Shown: positions 33,601 through 47,561 of the stretch, piece by piece
How the letters are laid out: each line of letters opens with the position of its first letter
Numbering within the stretch: the first letter of the stretch is position 1
Assembly (NCBI RefSeq): GCF_042453785.1
Contig: NC_091672.1
Location: 501,001 to 565,000 of the forward strand
Length of the DNA: 64,000 nt
Reading direction: 5' to 3'
From: Malus domestica
Lineage: Eukaryota; Streptophyta; Magnoliopsida; Rosales; Rosaceae
Program-made: the position numbers and the translations under genes
The notes under the pieces: generated by a model
What the model saw: only the letters and a program-made list of their open reading frames with translations
What the model was told of the DNA's origin: nothing
Databases searched by the model: none

Positions 33601-33893
33601 GGGTTGATATGATCAAAGGTTCTGAAGAGATATTCTCTGTGAGACGCATTCCTATTGATGTTAAGATAAACTGATTAGTAAATGTTTAAAGCTTTCCTAT
33701 TCATTCTTTACCACTTTCGTCATCTTCACAGTGGAGATTGATGCTTTTTTCCATCATGCAGGCACCTTATTATGATCCAAGGACCAACCTCCGCTATGCC
33801 AATGCTGATATCTTCAAGCTCATAAGATCACTTCCAAATGAATATGTCCAAAGATATCTGGCTCTTAGAAATGCTGCTGTGGTTTTGAAGTGA
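27667..33893 (+). CDS. INO80 complex subunit C (IES6)-like protein, YL1-C domain
   Basis: There are three exons: 27667-27841, 28093-28160 and 33762-33893. They give 124 aa in consistent phase. Exon 1 encodes LPTHLSFKRIQMYEKYPKGQ and SRGRHWKHLKQI. Exon 2 encodes MHPSKKICDITGYE. Exon 3 encodes APYYDPRTNLRYANADIF and ends in RYLALRNAAVVLK. The TGYEAPYYDPRT...LRYAN pattern is the YL1 C-terminal domain found in Ies6/INO80C, a DNA/nucleosome-binding module of the INO80 chromatin remodelling complex (family knowledge). Intron 2 is 5.6 kb because a 5.0-kb copia element sits in it in reverse orientation. The splice sites and all coding bases remain intact, so the gene is probably functional. Confidence 0.9.
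28437..28787 (-). repeat. 3' LTR of copia copy 2
   Basis: 351 bp, identical to 33069-33419. It is preceded on the plus strand by CAAAC. The gag-pol stop codon (28778-28780) lies a few bases inside it. Confidence 0.97.
28778..32962 (-). pseudogene. Copia gag-pol polyprotein with a few lesions (copy 2, Tnt1-like)
   Basis: Starts at ATG 32962 (MAGSGSGDLRAPVF). The order is Gag, zinc knuckle (CHNCNRFGHVVRDC), protease (YLDSGCSNHMT), GAG-pre-integrase (WKWHRRFGHLNY), integrase core (HTDVCGPM, SDRGGEYTS, ERKNRTIVEMA), RT (VGVKWIFKTK, YVDDIV) and RNase H (DSDWSGDEDD, STAEAEYMSA, MCDNTSAI). Lesions seen: an in-frame TAG at 32594-32596 in gag, a frameshift near 30640 between integrase and RT, and a short deletion near 30003-30010. 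The deletion removes the first half of the RT LDV motif (its catalytic Asp) and shifts the frame. Otherwise it is well preserved, ending at 28778. Confidence 0.95.
33069..33419 (-). repeat. 5' LTR of copia copy 2
   Basis: 351 bp, identical to 28437-28787. It is followed on the plus strand by the target duplication CAAAC. The primer-binding site is on its inner side (33055-33068). Confidence 0.97.
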
Positions 33894-35231
33894 ACAACAC
33901 TTTCCAGCTTCCAAAGGCAGGATTCACTTTTTCTCCACTTCTATTATATAGAAAGCATATATATACAGATGATGGCACTTGGGCATAAAAATGCAAATTA
34001 ATTCATTTTCATGGTCTTAATTTCAGGAAGAGGGGCATGGGGAGATTATAGAGTAGTGTTTTGGGATATTTCTTGCGTTGTCATTTCAATATTTCCAGTT
34101 TCTTAAAAATCAATTTCTTGAGAGAGAGAGAGAGAGAGGTTTGAACGTTGTTGTTAACTAACGGAACTTGAGATTGGTTGGGTGTAAAAAGAGATGGGAG
34201 AATTAATTGGTTTGAGTTCACCATGAGTGAGGATATTTTGGACATAAATATTGGGTCTAGAAACAAAAACTAAATTCACCAAGAAAACATAGGGATGCAG
34301 AGAAAATATTGGTGGTAAAGAAACAAAATTGCTCATTAACTTACTAGTGACTAGTGAGCGCTTAGACACTTGTTTAAAGATTGAAGTGACTGATGAGAGG
34401 GATGGTCTTAAGCCTTCCTCAGTCCATTTTTACTCCCTGTAAGAACAGGGGTGGAATAATAAGAAGAGTTATCCATTTATCTCTAGTATTATTATCTAAT
34501 ATTTACTAGGATACCCGTGTAAAATGATAGATGTAGTAGATTCTCATCGCTGTTCGTTTAGATTTCATCCAGTGTGCGATAGTCTTTGTGGAACCACATA
34601 AGTTGTTGCATACTACTTTAATATCTACATGAAGTCAAATTAGTGATGAATGTTCAAAATGTGTTTTGGGTTTTGCAATAACCTTGGTTAGGAACTTAGG
34701 AACTTGAAAATGTCATTTAACATGATGCAAATGAATCATGGTTTACTTGTTGGAAACTTGTTATGGAACTGGGGTTATCTTGGTTAGTTGCACTATCTGT
34801 GGCTGATTGCTGATGTGGAGGGCTGATGTTAGTTTGATGTGGTTAGCATCTTGCTCCTATGTCACACACTTTTGATTTTGTTTGTGACTGTTTTGCAAGC
34901 AAGTGATACGTTGTTGCCAGTATTTTGCACCACCTCATCTTGAGGGCATTGATGTGGGCAAATCTTTGAAATCTGATGTTGCTTTTTTGGCTACTGGCTT
35001 CTATACTCAAGTCGAGCATCATCAATTCTTGCTATTTGGTTTTTCTTTTTTAATTGCTGCATTGTCTTTGCAAGATTAGTTTCTCTCAAGCTGACATTAC
35101 AAGTTAAAACACAACTTCAGATCAGAAACATTGCACCCGCAGTATATCGTTTTTTACGTTTTCATGGTTCTTTGTTGTAGGTGGCTGAAGCACCCAACTA
35201 TATCCAAAGAACCACCTCAACATAAGAAGAT
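33894..35231. other. Intergenic region downstream of the INO80C-like gene
   Basis: It holds the 3' UTR, a short (GA)n tract near 34120-34138, and AT-rich spacer. A GAR1-like gene would be expected here by analogy with Arabidopsis gene order, but I see no trace of one. Near 35180 a strong acceptor-like TTGTTGTAG precedes a short open stretch that I could not identify. Confidence 0.4.
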
Positions 35232-35299
35232 CAAGTACTGGGTGTCATGGAATTCTATCATCTTCCAAGTACTGGGTATCATGGAATTCTATCATCTTC
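35232..35299. repeat. 34-bp tandem duplication
   Basis: Two adjacent copies (35232-35265 and 35266-35299) starting CAAGTACTGGGT and ending ATTCTATCATCTTC, with one mismatch. Recent local duplication; function unknown. Confidence 0.9.
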
Positions 35300-35637
35300 T
35301 AAGCCGTGTAGATTTCCTTTGTCGTATTAATTACTAAGAACAAGGCCCTTTCTATTCCCTCCCTACTTGTTTCTAATATTCCGTTTTATTTGGTACACAT
35401 TGACCATGTATCCGCAATATACTGATTGAATTAATGATGAGGTAGTCCAAGGTTTCAATAGTTACTACATTTTGTTTTGTACAGATGGTGGCCTCAACCG
35501 GCCTAAGAGTAGGAAATACTGGTAGAAAATTTCAAATAGGACTCTTGTTTTAGTTTTGAAGATTCTTTTGGAAGAACAACATGTAACTTGGCCGTTGTCT
35601 CGGCATGCTAGAAATTTAGTTTGGTAGGGTTTCTGTA

Positions 35638-35683
35638 TAGCCGACTTCACTTAGTGGGAAAAGGCTTTGTTGTTGTTGTTGTT
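35638..35683 (+). mobile_element. 46-bp 5'-truncated SINE tail insertion
   Basis: Begins TAGCCGACTTCACTTAGTGG and ends in a TTG-repeat tail. It is bounded by a perfect 14-bp direct repeat GTAGGGTTTCTGTA (35624-35637 and 35684-35697). It is nearly identical to the insertion at 21663-21707, but with an unrelated target duplication, so the two are independent insertions of the same truncated SINE tail. Confidence 0.85.
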
Positions 35684-35697
35684 GTAGGGTTTCTGTA

Positions 35698-36002
35698 AAG
35701 CTATGCGTGTGTAATGTGTGAGCAAAAACAGCCGCAAATATGTACAAGAAAGAGATACGAGGCATTATTTTAAATTGTAATATATGAGTTTACACAAGTC
35801 ACTCAAGGTAGTTCAGCCAGTGGCAAGTAGCAAACAAATTAACTACTTGCTATGTTGCCAATTGGGAGGCAACAGCAATGGCAGTTGAAGTTATTTAAAT
35901 GCGACGTACGTACGGTATCAAAATACCAAATAAGTAAAAACGAAACGGAGTCTCATCAGAGATCCCTCATCTTTATTCAGTGTCTCGGGCTCGGGTTCAG
36001 CC
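35698..36002. other. Intergenic, 3' flank of GDH
   Basis: AT-rich spacer containing the 3' UTR of the minus-strand GDH gene. No other feature recognised. Confidence 0.4.
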
Positions 36003-38201
<2,199 letters not shown>

Positions 38202-40310
38202 CTAAAAGCAGCTACTTCAATTCGCTTCTCTAGCTAGCTGTTATTACGAACCTAGATATAAGATGGAGAAACATACATCAGTTTGCACTCTATAACAAAT
38301 TTTCAAGGTAAATGACCATTAAGGATAACATTTCAGGAACTTCAACCCTACCATGCATATGCATATTATATAATTTATCAGTCCAAAAAATAAAAGTTGT
38401 GCTAGTACTTGCTGACAATTCGCTCTTACGAGCATGGAACCGGTTCTCCGGACACACACTGCTTGTTTGCTACTTAATCAACCTGAAGATTCTCACACTC
38501 ATAGTACTTGATTATGATTAGCTGCATTAGCTATATACACAATTAGATTCGAATTAAACAGCAGCACTAAGCAGTTCAACTGTAGTATGTGCTCTATAAT
38601 TAATAGATTAACACAAAAAGAATAAGCAACTCACAAACAAAGTTCTCACCCCACTACAATAGAAAAAGGGGAAAGCTCATATTAAGGAAAGTATTGATGT
38701 GAAATTAAAATGTAAAATTTCATTTTTATAGCTAATGTGACAAAATAACATTTCAAAAAGTTTCATATTCTAACCGAGATATTAAATTAAAATGTTTTTT
38801 TGATTATTTACAAAATTAAGTGGGTTAGAATTTAATAATAAAATATCAATAAATGGAGAAGAATAAAAAAATATGTGGGCCTATCATTAAAATAAAAAAA
38901 TAAAAAAATAAAAAATTTGACGTTGCCTTTTAAGTTTGGTAGAGAAGAGGAGAATGTTAATCCATGTAAGATTTTGGCATCTCTTTTGAAACCGAAAAAT
39001 TACTTCTTTTTTTTTTTCGCCAAAACAATCCACATAGGATTTTTTACATCCTATTTGGAGATGCTCTTAAACACTAAAAGTATTATACATACGTGGACCC
39101 CTTCAACTGTGATGATAAATTAAAAGTTGACTCGATGATTTGAGAGTGATGCCACTTTCTTAAATTTCCAATTAGTGGAATATAATATGGATCTAGCTAA
39201 ACTAGTCTTGGACTTATGATCCGTAATTCAGAAGAGTATTTTTGGAAACGGCTGAAAATCAAAGAGAACAACCTAAACTCTTCCAACCACATATTTGGCT
39301 CTCTCAATAAATTGGGAGTTGGATATATAGGTGGCTTGTGGCGGAAAAGGTCCTCTTGTGTTACTGGGAATATATTTTATTTTGTATTTCAGCTTCTCCT
39401 ATTGCAACGCACTTGTTTGCGCATTATATTTGAGAAAACAAAACCATTGCAAGCAGTATATACCGATCGTTTCATGTACATTTTCTTCGAGGGATGTTAT
39501 CAAATTATATCAATCACATCACATTTTTAGATACATGATCAAGCATTTATCAATCTAACAAAATTCATTGTTTAATAAAAAAAAAATCAATCACTATCAT
39601 TTATCAAGTAAATAATTAATGATATGTGCACATCACGACACATAGCACAACTAATATCTTTTCTTTTTCCAAAAAGCATGATTCCATGCGCAGAAAAACT
39701 TATGAGATCACTTTTATCTCCAAAGAAAAGAAAGAACAAAAATGGAAGATGAAAGAAATGGTTCTCAGATTTGTGGAAACAGAAGGATCAACAAGCCATA
39801 TAAACAGCAAGGCCATCCTTCAGCATTTAAAAATTTGCAGTTCTAGCAAATTTTATACCTAGATAAATCTTCGTAAATAAATGCCAAGTACATTTTAATA
39901 CATATGAATTAGCTTCTTAACACATGTCATTCTCTAACCTGTCATACTTTTGGGGAGTCAGTATCACTGTTTTCACCTTTTATTTTCCATTTCCATTTTC
40001 TTTATTCAAGAAAAGGTACGTGCATGTACCTTTTCATATACGTCAACTCTTTTTTGTTACTTCATGTATATGTAACATTACCATGAAAGAAAAGGGAACT
40101 ATATTATTGCGCAAACCTTTTGCTGAAACGGAAATATAAACATGGACTCATGACCTGGATAGCTACGTGCATGCAAGTAATATTATCTTTAAGCAAATTA
40201 AGTACGAAATTGTTACTGATGATGATAAATTCACTAGGGTTCCAAAACCAATACAGATCAATAGCCAAATAATTGTGAGAATAGTGGACTTCAGAGAGAC
40301 AAGGAACTAT

Positions 40311-40312
<2 letters not shown>

Positions 40313-40350
<38 letters not shown>
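40313..40350. repeat. (AT)n microsatellite
   Basis: About 19 AT units followed by TTTA repeats. Confidence 0.95.
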
Positions 40351-40354
<4 letters not shown>

Positions 40355-40937
40355 TTATTTATTTATACTTACACTGGTTAATCAAGAGAGAGAGAGAGAA
40401 GAAGAGGGAGAGATCAACAGGAGGAACCCGAAACGCAGCGGCAGCTAAAACTGATCAATCGAGCTTGAATGGTGTAGTTGAAAGACTCTACTGATCAAGA
40501 GGGTCAAGTGGCTGATGGAAGTCGAATTTTAAGCGTGGATAAAAATATATATAGATGTCAGTGTTGAACATATGACTAAAACCGATAGAATTAGGACAAA
40601 AGTAGAATCCAATTCTCTAGCTATTGCTACAATGGAATCCCATATTCTTGAGAGTTGAGACTTGTGTGTGCGCGCATATATAATATATGTATGTGTGTGT
40701 GTATATATATATATATGTATATATCATTCTGCAAAGTGTAAAGTGGTGACGACCATGATTAATTCCATCTAACAGGACAGGAATACGAATATATACGATG
40801 CTCCTGCCCCTGTAGGATTTTGTACCACTTAGATTCGTAACGCACGATCCACACTTGACACTGCCACCTTCCCTTTTCATTTCACACACATCATTCTTAA
40901 ATATTCAGTTTTACAATAAAAAGATTAGAAACAATAA

Positions 40938-40938
<1 letters not shown>

Positions 40939-40972
<34 letters not shown>
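40939..40972. repeat. (GT)n/(GA)n compound microsatellite
   Basis: A GT run directly followed by a GA run. Confidence 0.85.
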
Positions 40973-41213
40973 TGAGAAGTGAAATTACAGGAGACAAAGG
41001 GCGCATGCATATGCATCTAGAGGTACTTGAATCCGACGCGAAACCCACATTGCACAGCCATTTAGTCGCATTCCATAAATGGTAGTATTTGTAGTGTTCG
41101 ATACCGCCCATACCTTTTATTTGTGGGTGACTAGTGGAAACATTAGGCATGATGATGTGGTCTAGTAAAATGCCTCTTGATTATAGCATTACATATTAAT
41201 AGGAGAATAATGA

Positions 41214-41593
41214 TTGTGTTCTTCTATGGGGCACCTATTATAATTTGTCCCTCCACGTATAAATTATAACGTATCATCATGTATGAAATTATAATCGGAA
41301 CCATTTATTCTATTGATCACCATCTAAAGATCATATGCGAAAAATCATTCGATTTAGGGATCTTTTAGTCATTCATATACATCAAACAAATAGGCAATTC
41401 TCCGTGAGAATGCTAGTCAATTGGTTTGACATGCATGAATGACTAAACGATCTCTAAATTGAATATTTTTTGCATGTATGATCTTTAGGTAGTAATAAAG
41501 ATAATGAAAAGTTCCAATTATTATTTTCGTACAATAAAACTATGTTAAATATAAATCAGGGGACAGATATGTTCCCACTTGGAGAGAACACAA
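41214..41593. mobile_element. Foldback MITE, about 380 bp
   Basis: Terminal inverted repeat TTGTGTTCT at both ends. Long internal arms also pair: the left arm has CTAAAGATCATATGCGAAAA and TTTAGTCATTCATAT, mirrored on the right by CTAAAGATCATACATGCAAA and TTTAGTCATTCATGCATG (opposite strand). Non-coding. Its transcript would form a long hairpin. No clear target duplication. Confidence 0.75.
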
Positions 41594-43414
41594 AGTATTA
41601 TCTTTAGTAGCAATATTATACATGTGTTATAACTTTTGTAGCAATAGATGGACACACAATTTACAACTAAGAGAGATTGCGAGATTGCTTTTCTTATATC
41701 TTTATAAATTATTCAGGCAGTGTCAGCTGAAAAGATACAAAACAAGGCAAGTTTAATCAATAAAGGAAAACCATGATTAACAAATCACGACAATTTAGTG
41801 ATCAAAAGAATCTCCTTCAAGTGGTCGGTCTAACCAATTAATTTCTTCTGGTTAACTTAACAATGGTGGATTTGATTAATATATTCACAGTAATAAATAT
41901 TCGGACATACAAAACTCAGACGTACACTTATTGACACCATCAATTAATAGAGGTGGATTATACACACACACACACATACACATATGCATCGTTAAAGTTC
42001 ACATGGATTAAAGAGTGTATTAACAATGAAGAACTTTAATGGATGGGTGATACTAGAGGGATGCTTTTTAGATCGTATACATGATGATTTGTCGGTTGAT
42101 AATTATATTTCTTCTTTAATCATCAAAAATAAAATTTGACATTAGCTGCCGCATCATGTAATTTGCAAAATATAGTCTAAAAGATGGTCTCTTAACATTT
42201 TTCTTTATTGATAGACCTCTCATGGTGATGTAATTTACACAATCTTGACTGATTTCGCATGATGGATTGGAGTTTCCGTCTTCATCCCATATCATCGTGC
42301 AATGGCCATCCGTATGTAGCCTAATCCTAACATCTCCCTTTTCCATATGTATATAACCCGCATGCATGCATGGAAGATACATCTTCCCAATATTTCCTTA
42401 CATGTATTTCTCTATGATTCATTGTTGTGGTGAAGAATGAAACAAAGCTCCCGATCGAACGGTAACTGTCGTATACAAACATATAGCAATTGATGGATCA
42501 CACTGGCCACGAACCATTGTCATATAGTATCGATTTATATTTTAAACATCAAGTTTTTGACATATAGAGAAACCTAGATATTGGACTATTATGATGTTTC
42601 ATACGTATTACATGATAATAGACAAACAAAATTGTAACTTAGTAATGCTACAATTATCATATTTTTCATACTATATTTATACAATTTCTTCTATAGAGGT
42701 AGAACTCATCAACACATGTGGATCACATCCCTATAAGAGAGGTAATACAAATACAATATGAAAAATGTTGTAAGGATAGAATTTTTGCAACTGAATTACA
42801 TGCACATGCACATGGTGTCAAATGGACATGTCCTAAAATTAATAAGGAAAACAAGGGGAGGAACACATTTTTCCACTTAATTCAACACATAATTAAGAAC
42901 GTAATATAATCTTTAGAGTTTTACTTTTTTGCTACAAAATTAAATCTTTAGAGTTGATCAATCCTTGTATACTTGAAATTTTGGGACACACATGTATATG
43001 CAAAATTGTGAATGCACTGTTAATTCACCAACACAACAAATTTCGTAAATGATCATTGGCCAAAAGCTGATTTACTAGACATTTGAATATAATCATTGGC
43101 CTAGCAAGGTAGAGATATAGGTCACTAGGCTGAATATAGTCACTGGCCAAAAGCATATGACAACTATTTAGAAATGATTTTTGTTTTTTTTGTTTTTGTT
43201 TTGTTTACACACGTACAGAAGATAACCATTTTTTTTCCTCTTATTTATATCCCCTCTTGATTGTCACAGATTATTAGTATGAATATCATGTTCATTACAC
43301 AATTTACAGAGAGCAAGTGTTTTTATTTTCTTCTTTTTAGTAGTATATTTTTGTTCTTAATTATATTATACATATAAAAAACTAAAGTGGTTTTTATAAT
43401 GGGGTATAAAGAAT
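41594..43414. other. Intergenic, nothing recognised
   Basis: AT-rich with a short (CA)n tract near 41960. An open frame on the minus strand at 42116-42382 has no recognisable motif and I do not call it. Confidence 0.4.
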
Positions 43415-43582
43415 GAGAAATGCTAAAAGGAACTCTCTCAAAAGTTAGATTCTTCACGAACTTTTTGTTACCTCACAGTTTAACGTCAATTTTTATACCA
43501 AATTATAAACATTGTGTCAAAACATGAGGTGACAGAAAATTTATGAAAACTTCCAATTTTGAGAGTGTCGTTAACATTTCTC
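43415..43582. mobile_element. MITE with GAGAAATGCTAA termini
   Basis: The left end GAGAAATGCTAA is mirrored by the right end TTAACATTTCTC. Internal blocks ACTCTCTCAAAAGTT and AACTTCCAATTTTGAGAGTG also pair. About 168 bp, non-coding. Confidence 0.7.
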
Positions 43583-45200
43583 CTAAAGCATTAGGATGGG
43601 GGGATGAAGTGCTTTTGTTTTTGCTTACGAAGAAGGCATGAAATTAAGTGAAGCCAATAGAAATAGAATGGAGGCCGAAGGTCAAAAGGTTGGAATCCAC
43701 TACGTAATACACCAAAGTCTTACATCCCTTGTTGCCAACAAATTAAAGCGATAAAGAGATAAAAACAAGACATAAAAGAAGCATTCCCACTAAGCCCTAT
43801 GAACCTACCTTGCTATCTCAAAGAAACTTGCTGCTAAAGTTAATTGATCAGTCTAGTTGTGCCTGTGCATTGATTCCTTCTTATAAATTTTTAGGGAAGG
43901 GGAACTCCCTCCTATAATTTATTTTTCTTGTTTAAACTTCAAAAATATTATTAAATAACAAGATTAAAACATATATATGCGCGCGCGCTCAATGTGAATA
44001 GCAATATATATATATATATATATATATAGCAAAAGCAAATAGAGATTGATTCGGTGTTTAGTTCCCATGAGTCGGAAAATTTGAGAATTTGTTCCCCATT
44101 TCATTTTTCATTTACTGAGTTCAGATGCGGAACTAAAAATTTCTTCTAGTGGGTCAACCGAAAACAACTAAAAAAACCTTATTATAGTATGATTATACCC
44201 AATATGATATTAATGATAGTTTCAAATGATGATGTATCACAATTCCAATGTTATAAAAATTTCAATATAGTAGTAGAAAGTGGTAAAGTGATGAGAAAAA
44301 TTATAAGTACATGATAGGCAAGAAATGGTTTTTTGTTTTGTTTGAATGACAGAACAAGAGCACTATTGCTCATATAATATTTGATATGGAGTATAAGTAG
44401 AATGAATGTATGTTAGATATTAGATATATATATTTTTTTCAAAGATAATCCGTGTATATTATATAATTGTAGTATGCAACTAAACAAACGAATTAATTGA
44501 ATGAGGGCATCTGCTCTCAATGAGCCTTTATTGGCTCCGCCCATGACTGAGTCAGAACCTATTTATATATAACCAAGTTGATCGAATAACCCCAACTCCT
44601 ACACTTGCTGTCCAAAGAGTTTCTTTTTTTTATCTTTTACTTTTTGGATTTGCGAATGAAACCAAAAAAGTTTACAAGAAAATTACAAAATAACCTTAAA
44701 AGAATAATTGATGAGCTAGCCAGCCATAACAGCTAGAAATACGTATAGTTTAGAGAAGAGGAGAGAGAAAAGGGAGAGAGTTGGAATACACGATAACAAT
44801 AATTTAGAAAATGATGGAGTTTTGAACTGGGGCGCAATTGGTTTCTAAGATCGCTTCCAGTTTTAGGCTTTTTACTTAAGACGTATGAGTAGAAACTCAA
44901 CACCCTATTCACCAATAAATCGACGGCAAACATAAAATGGGCCCAAAATATTGGTGAGATAATGGAATCACTAGTAAGAAAGAATCTTTGATGGAAATCC
45001 AAATCAGAGTCTACCAAAAACTAGCACTTCCCCACTAAGGAGGCACAAGATATAGATTCCATCCATTTGGAGTAGCACTTAAGATTCTTTATATGCTCAC
45101 GAAGTCCTGCTTTAATCATTCAAAGATTAAAGAACAAATGAGATTAATCATCTTTTTAACGTTTTATTGATCGTTAATTTATCCCATGAATCAAATAAGA
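43583..45200. other. Intergenic, nothing recognised apart from microsatellites
   Basis: It holds a short GC alternation (about 43979-43989), unusual in this AT-rich spacer, next to a (TA)n tract at 44003-44028. No gene is supportable. Confidence 0.4.
44003..44028. repeat. (TA)n microsatellite
   Basis: About 12 TA units close to a GCGCGCGCGC tract, giving a Z-DNA/cruciform-prone stretch. Confidence 0.9.
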
Positions 45201-45367
45201 ATAATGCTAGGTATACCAATATTTTAGATTTAATTTGCAAAGCATGTGATGTGTCACCAATTGAAAATAAACAAGTTAATCGACATTTAAATAATAATCC
45301 AATCATCACTAATCAAGTCATATAGTTTACAAAATATAAGTTAAATAAATAATCTCCTTAGCATTAC
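45201..45367. mobile_element. MITE with AATGCTAGG-type termini
   Basis: The left end ATAATGCTAGGTATACC is mirrored by the right end, which reads GGTAATGCTAAGGAG on the opposite strand. About 167 bp with AT-rich middle and imperfect arms. Confidence 0.55.
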
Positions 45368-47146
45368 CAACCAAATCATGGATACTTGGATTCCTAGGTA
45401 GCTGCGTGTCATTGTAGAGGGCTTTTTGTTGAGAATGAGTCTCACATTGATGGGATGAGGGACCTTGCATGAGTAAGAGGTTGGGTTACTCTCTATATTG
45501 CCAATTAATTTTATAGTGGAATCTCAATTTTTTCCACTTCGTACGTAAGTACTGCTAACCCCTCAACCATATGGATGACGTGGTACGCCTAAGTATATTT
45601 GTGTAGTACTTTTAACATGCTATCCACTCAAACAAAACGCTTTTTCAAATGCAATAAAAGTTGTTGAAACCCACTTATTCTGGGTTGGTTCTCAAGATTT
45701 AGATGGATGCTTGAGTTTGCGAGTCACATGCATGCAAGCCCAACTCCTATATTTTTCCGACCATTTTCTTCATTTCTCAATCAAACTGCTACATAGTTTT
45801 GGTTGAATGAAATAAATAGTACTTGATGGCCTCGTTTTATCCACACGATTGGAATTGATTATCAAGGAGGGTTGGAAAGGGATTGGAGAGGATTGGATAA
45901 GTCTAAACCTCTCATGTTACTTTTCTGCTTACCGAACGAGCCTAAGAGCAACACAAATACAGGTAAGAGCTCTCGTTCTTTCAACTCGCGCATGCTTTGG
46001 TGTCAAGAATGGATTGCAATAGGTTAGAGAATTCACTAGAATCATTGTATGTGGCATGATACAATGATTCAAATGAATATCTTTGGACAAAAAATGAAAT
46101 GTATGACGTCACCCTTTTAATTTCATTGGCCCAACTTGAAAGTTGCACCCATTTCTTCCTTCAAGGTATACTGAATCTAGTAAATTATTTCCAACCAAAC
46201 TCAATCCTAGACACTTAATGACGTTTGAATGAGGATTAAGTACTCGTACTACATTTTGCACCCTTTGTGGTTAAAGGTATGTAAAAGCATTTTTAGTTTT
46301 TTAATTTTTTAATTTGATGTATGATTTGAAAGTTGGCAAAGACAAGCTACAAATTGTTACACAATTGATCAGATCTCCTGAACGAAATCAATTTAACTGT
46401 TATTATTTATGGGGAATTTATCATGCTATTATTGAGTATATGGACCTCATTTGGTAAGCCATTTTTCATCTATCTCTTCGTCTACAACATTATCTTATTT
46501 CGTCTGCATCCATGTACGTATGATCGAAGTTGCACTTGAATAAGTAAAAAATGGACGAATTGAGTTACTAAGTAAAAACCTTAGAGGTAAACTTGGCGGT
46601 GAGATTGACTAAAATGCGTTAAAATGTGCAAAAAAGATTGCACAGTAAAATAAACCAGGTCAAGATGAAGTTTAGACGGCGGGCTGGACGGAGCTAACCT
46701 GAGGGAGATAGTGGACCGCACACCTCTTATCTCTATGTCCAGGATGGCATGGATACATACAACCGTTGACCATTGACAATTGGAGGAATAAGAGGAGAGG
46801 AGCGGCAGGTAGCCAGCTAGCTACCCACCACCTTTGACAATTCGATATCTTTTGAAATACACAACGTCGTCCCACGTCAGATATTACGCAACCTAACATA
46901 TGCACAAGAAAAAGGAAAACGAAGAAGAAGAAACTTCTCTTACGTACCAACAACGCGGTTTCACTTTCTCCCTCCCAACCTTCAAAAAGCAAAGGCTTTC
47001 CTTCTTTTGCTTCTCTACTATTCCATCTTCCTTACAAACACAACTAGCAGCTTAGTTAGGGTTTCTGTTTTTGGTCTCTCAGAGCTTCATCCAAATCCCA
47101 ACCCCTCTCTCTCCTCTCTTTCTATCTCTCGTACAAATTAAATCAA
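45368..47146. other. Intergenic; upstream region of the small membrane protein gene
   Basis: A segment near 45425-45480 (TTGAGAATGAGTCTCACATTG) resembles the start of many plant LTRs but no matching end is seen. The last ~150 bp should include the 5' UTR of the gene at 47147 (CT-rich leader). Confidence 0.35.
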
Positions 47147-47493
47147 ATGTGTCCTCTAAGGTTCATCTTGGTCTTCTTCTCAGCAATCCTTGCAGGATAC
47201 TTCGCGTGGAGGACGGTTTGTTCTTCTCCCGACGGAACCGACATGATGATCTCACAGCTGGATTCTACCAACAATGAAAATGCTATAGGATCACCCAAAC
47301 AAGAAGAAGATGCATTCAATTCTAAAACTGTATGTTTATTTCCAAGTCCCACTTTGGTGCTACGCAGCCATTGGATGGTCTGGATTCACGGGACCAAATA
47401 ATCCAAACCAATCAACGCCATCCAATGCTCGTAGCATTGAAGAATTTTCTGTTTATTTCCTCCTTCATTTTGTTCTTTAGTATTCCATTCAAG

Positions 47494-47561
<68 letters not shown>

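Noticed and set aside
35180..35336. Exon-like stretch after a strong TTGTTGTAG acceptor
   Set aside because: A short open piece with a tandem duplication in it, no partner exon and no recognised family; could not be called a gene.
33894..36002. Expected GAR1 homologue between the kinase and GDH
   Set aside because: No glycine/arginine-rich flanks or Gar1 core were seen on either strand, so it is reported as absent rather than called.
42116..42382. 88-aa minus-strand frame in the gene-free spacer
   Set aside because: No motif, no neighbours of a gene model, AT-rich context; insufficient evidence.
45425..45560. Possible LTR start (GAATGAGTCTCACATTG)
   Set aside because: No matching LTR end, duplication or internal domain could be found nearby.
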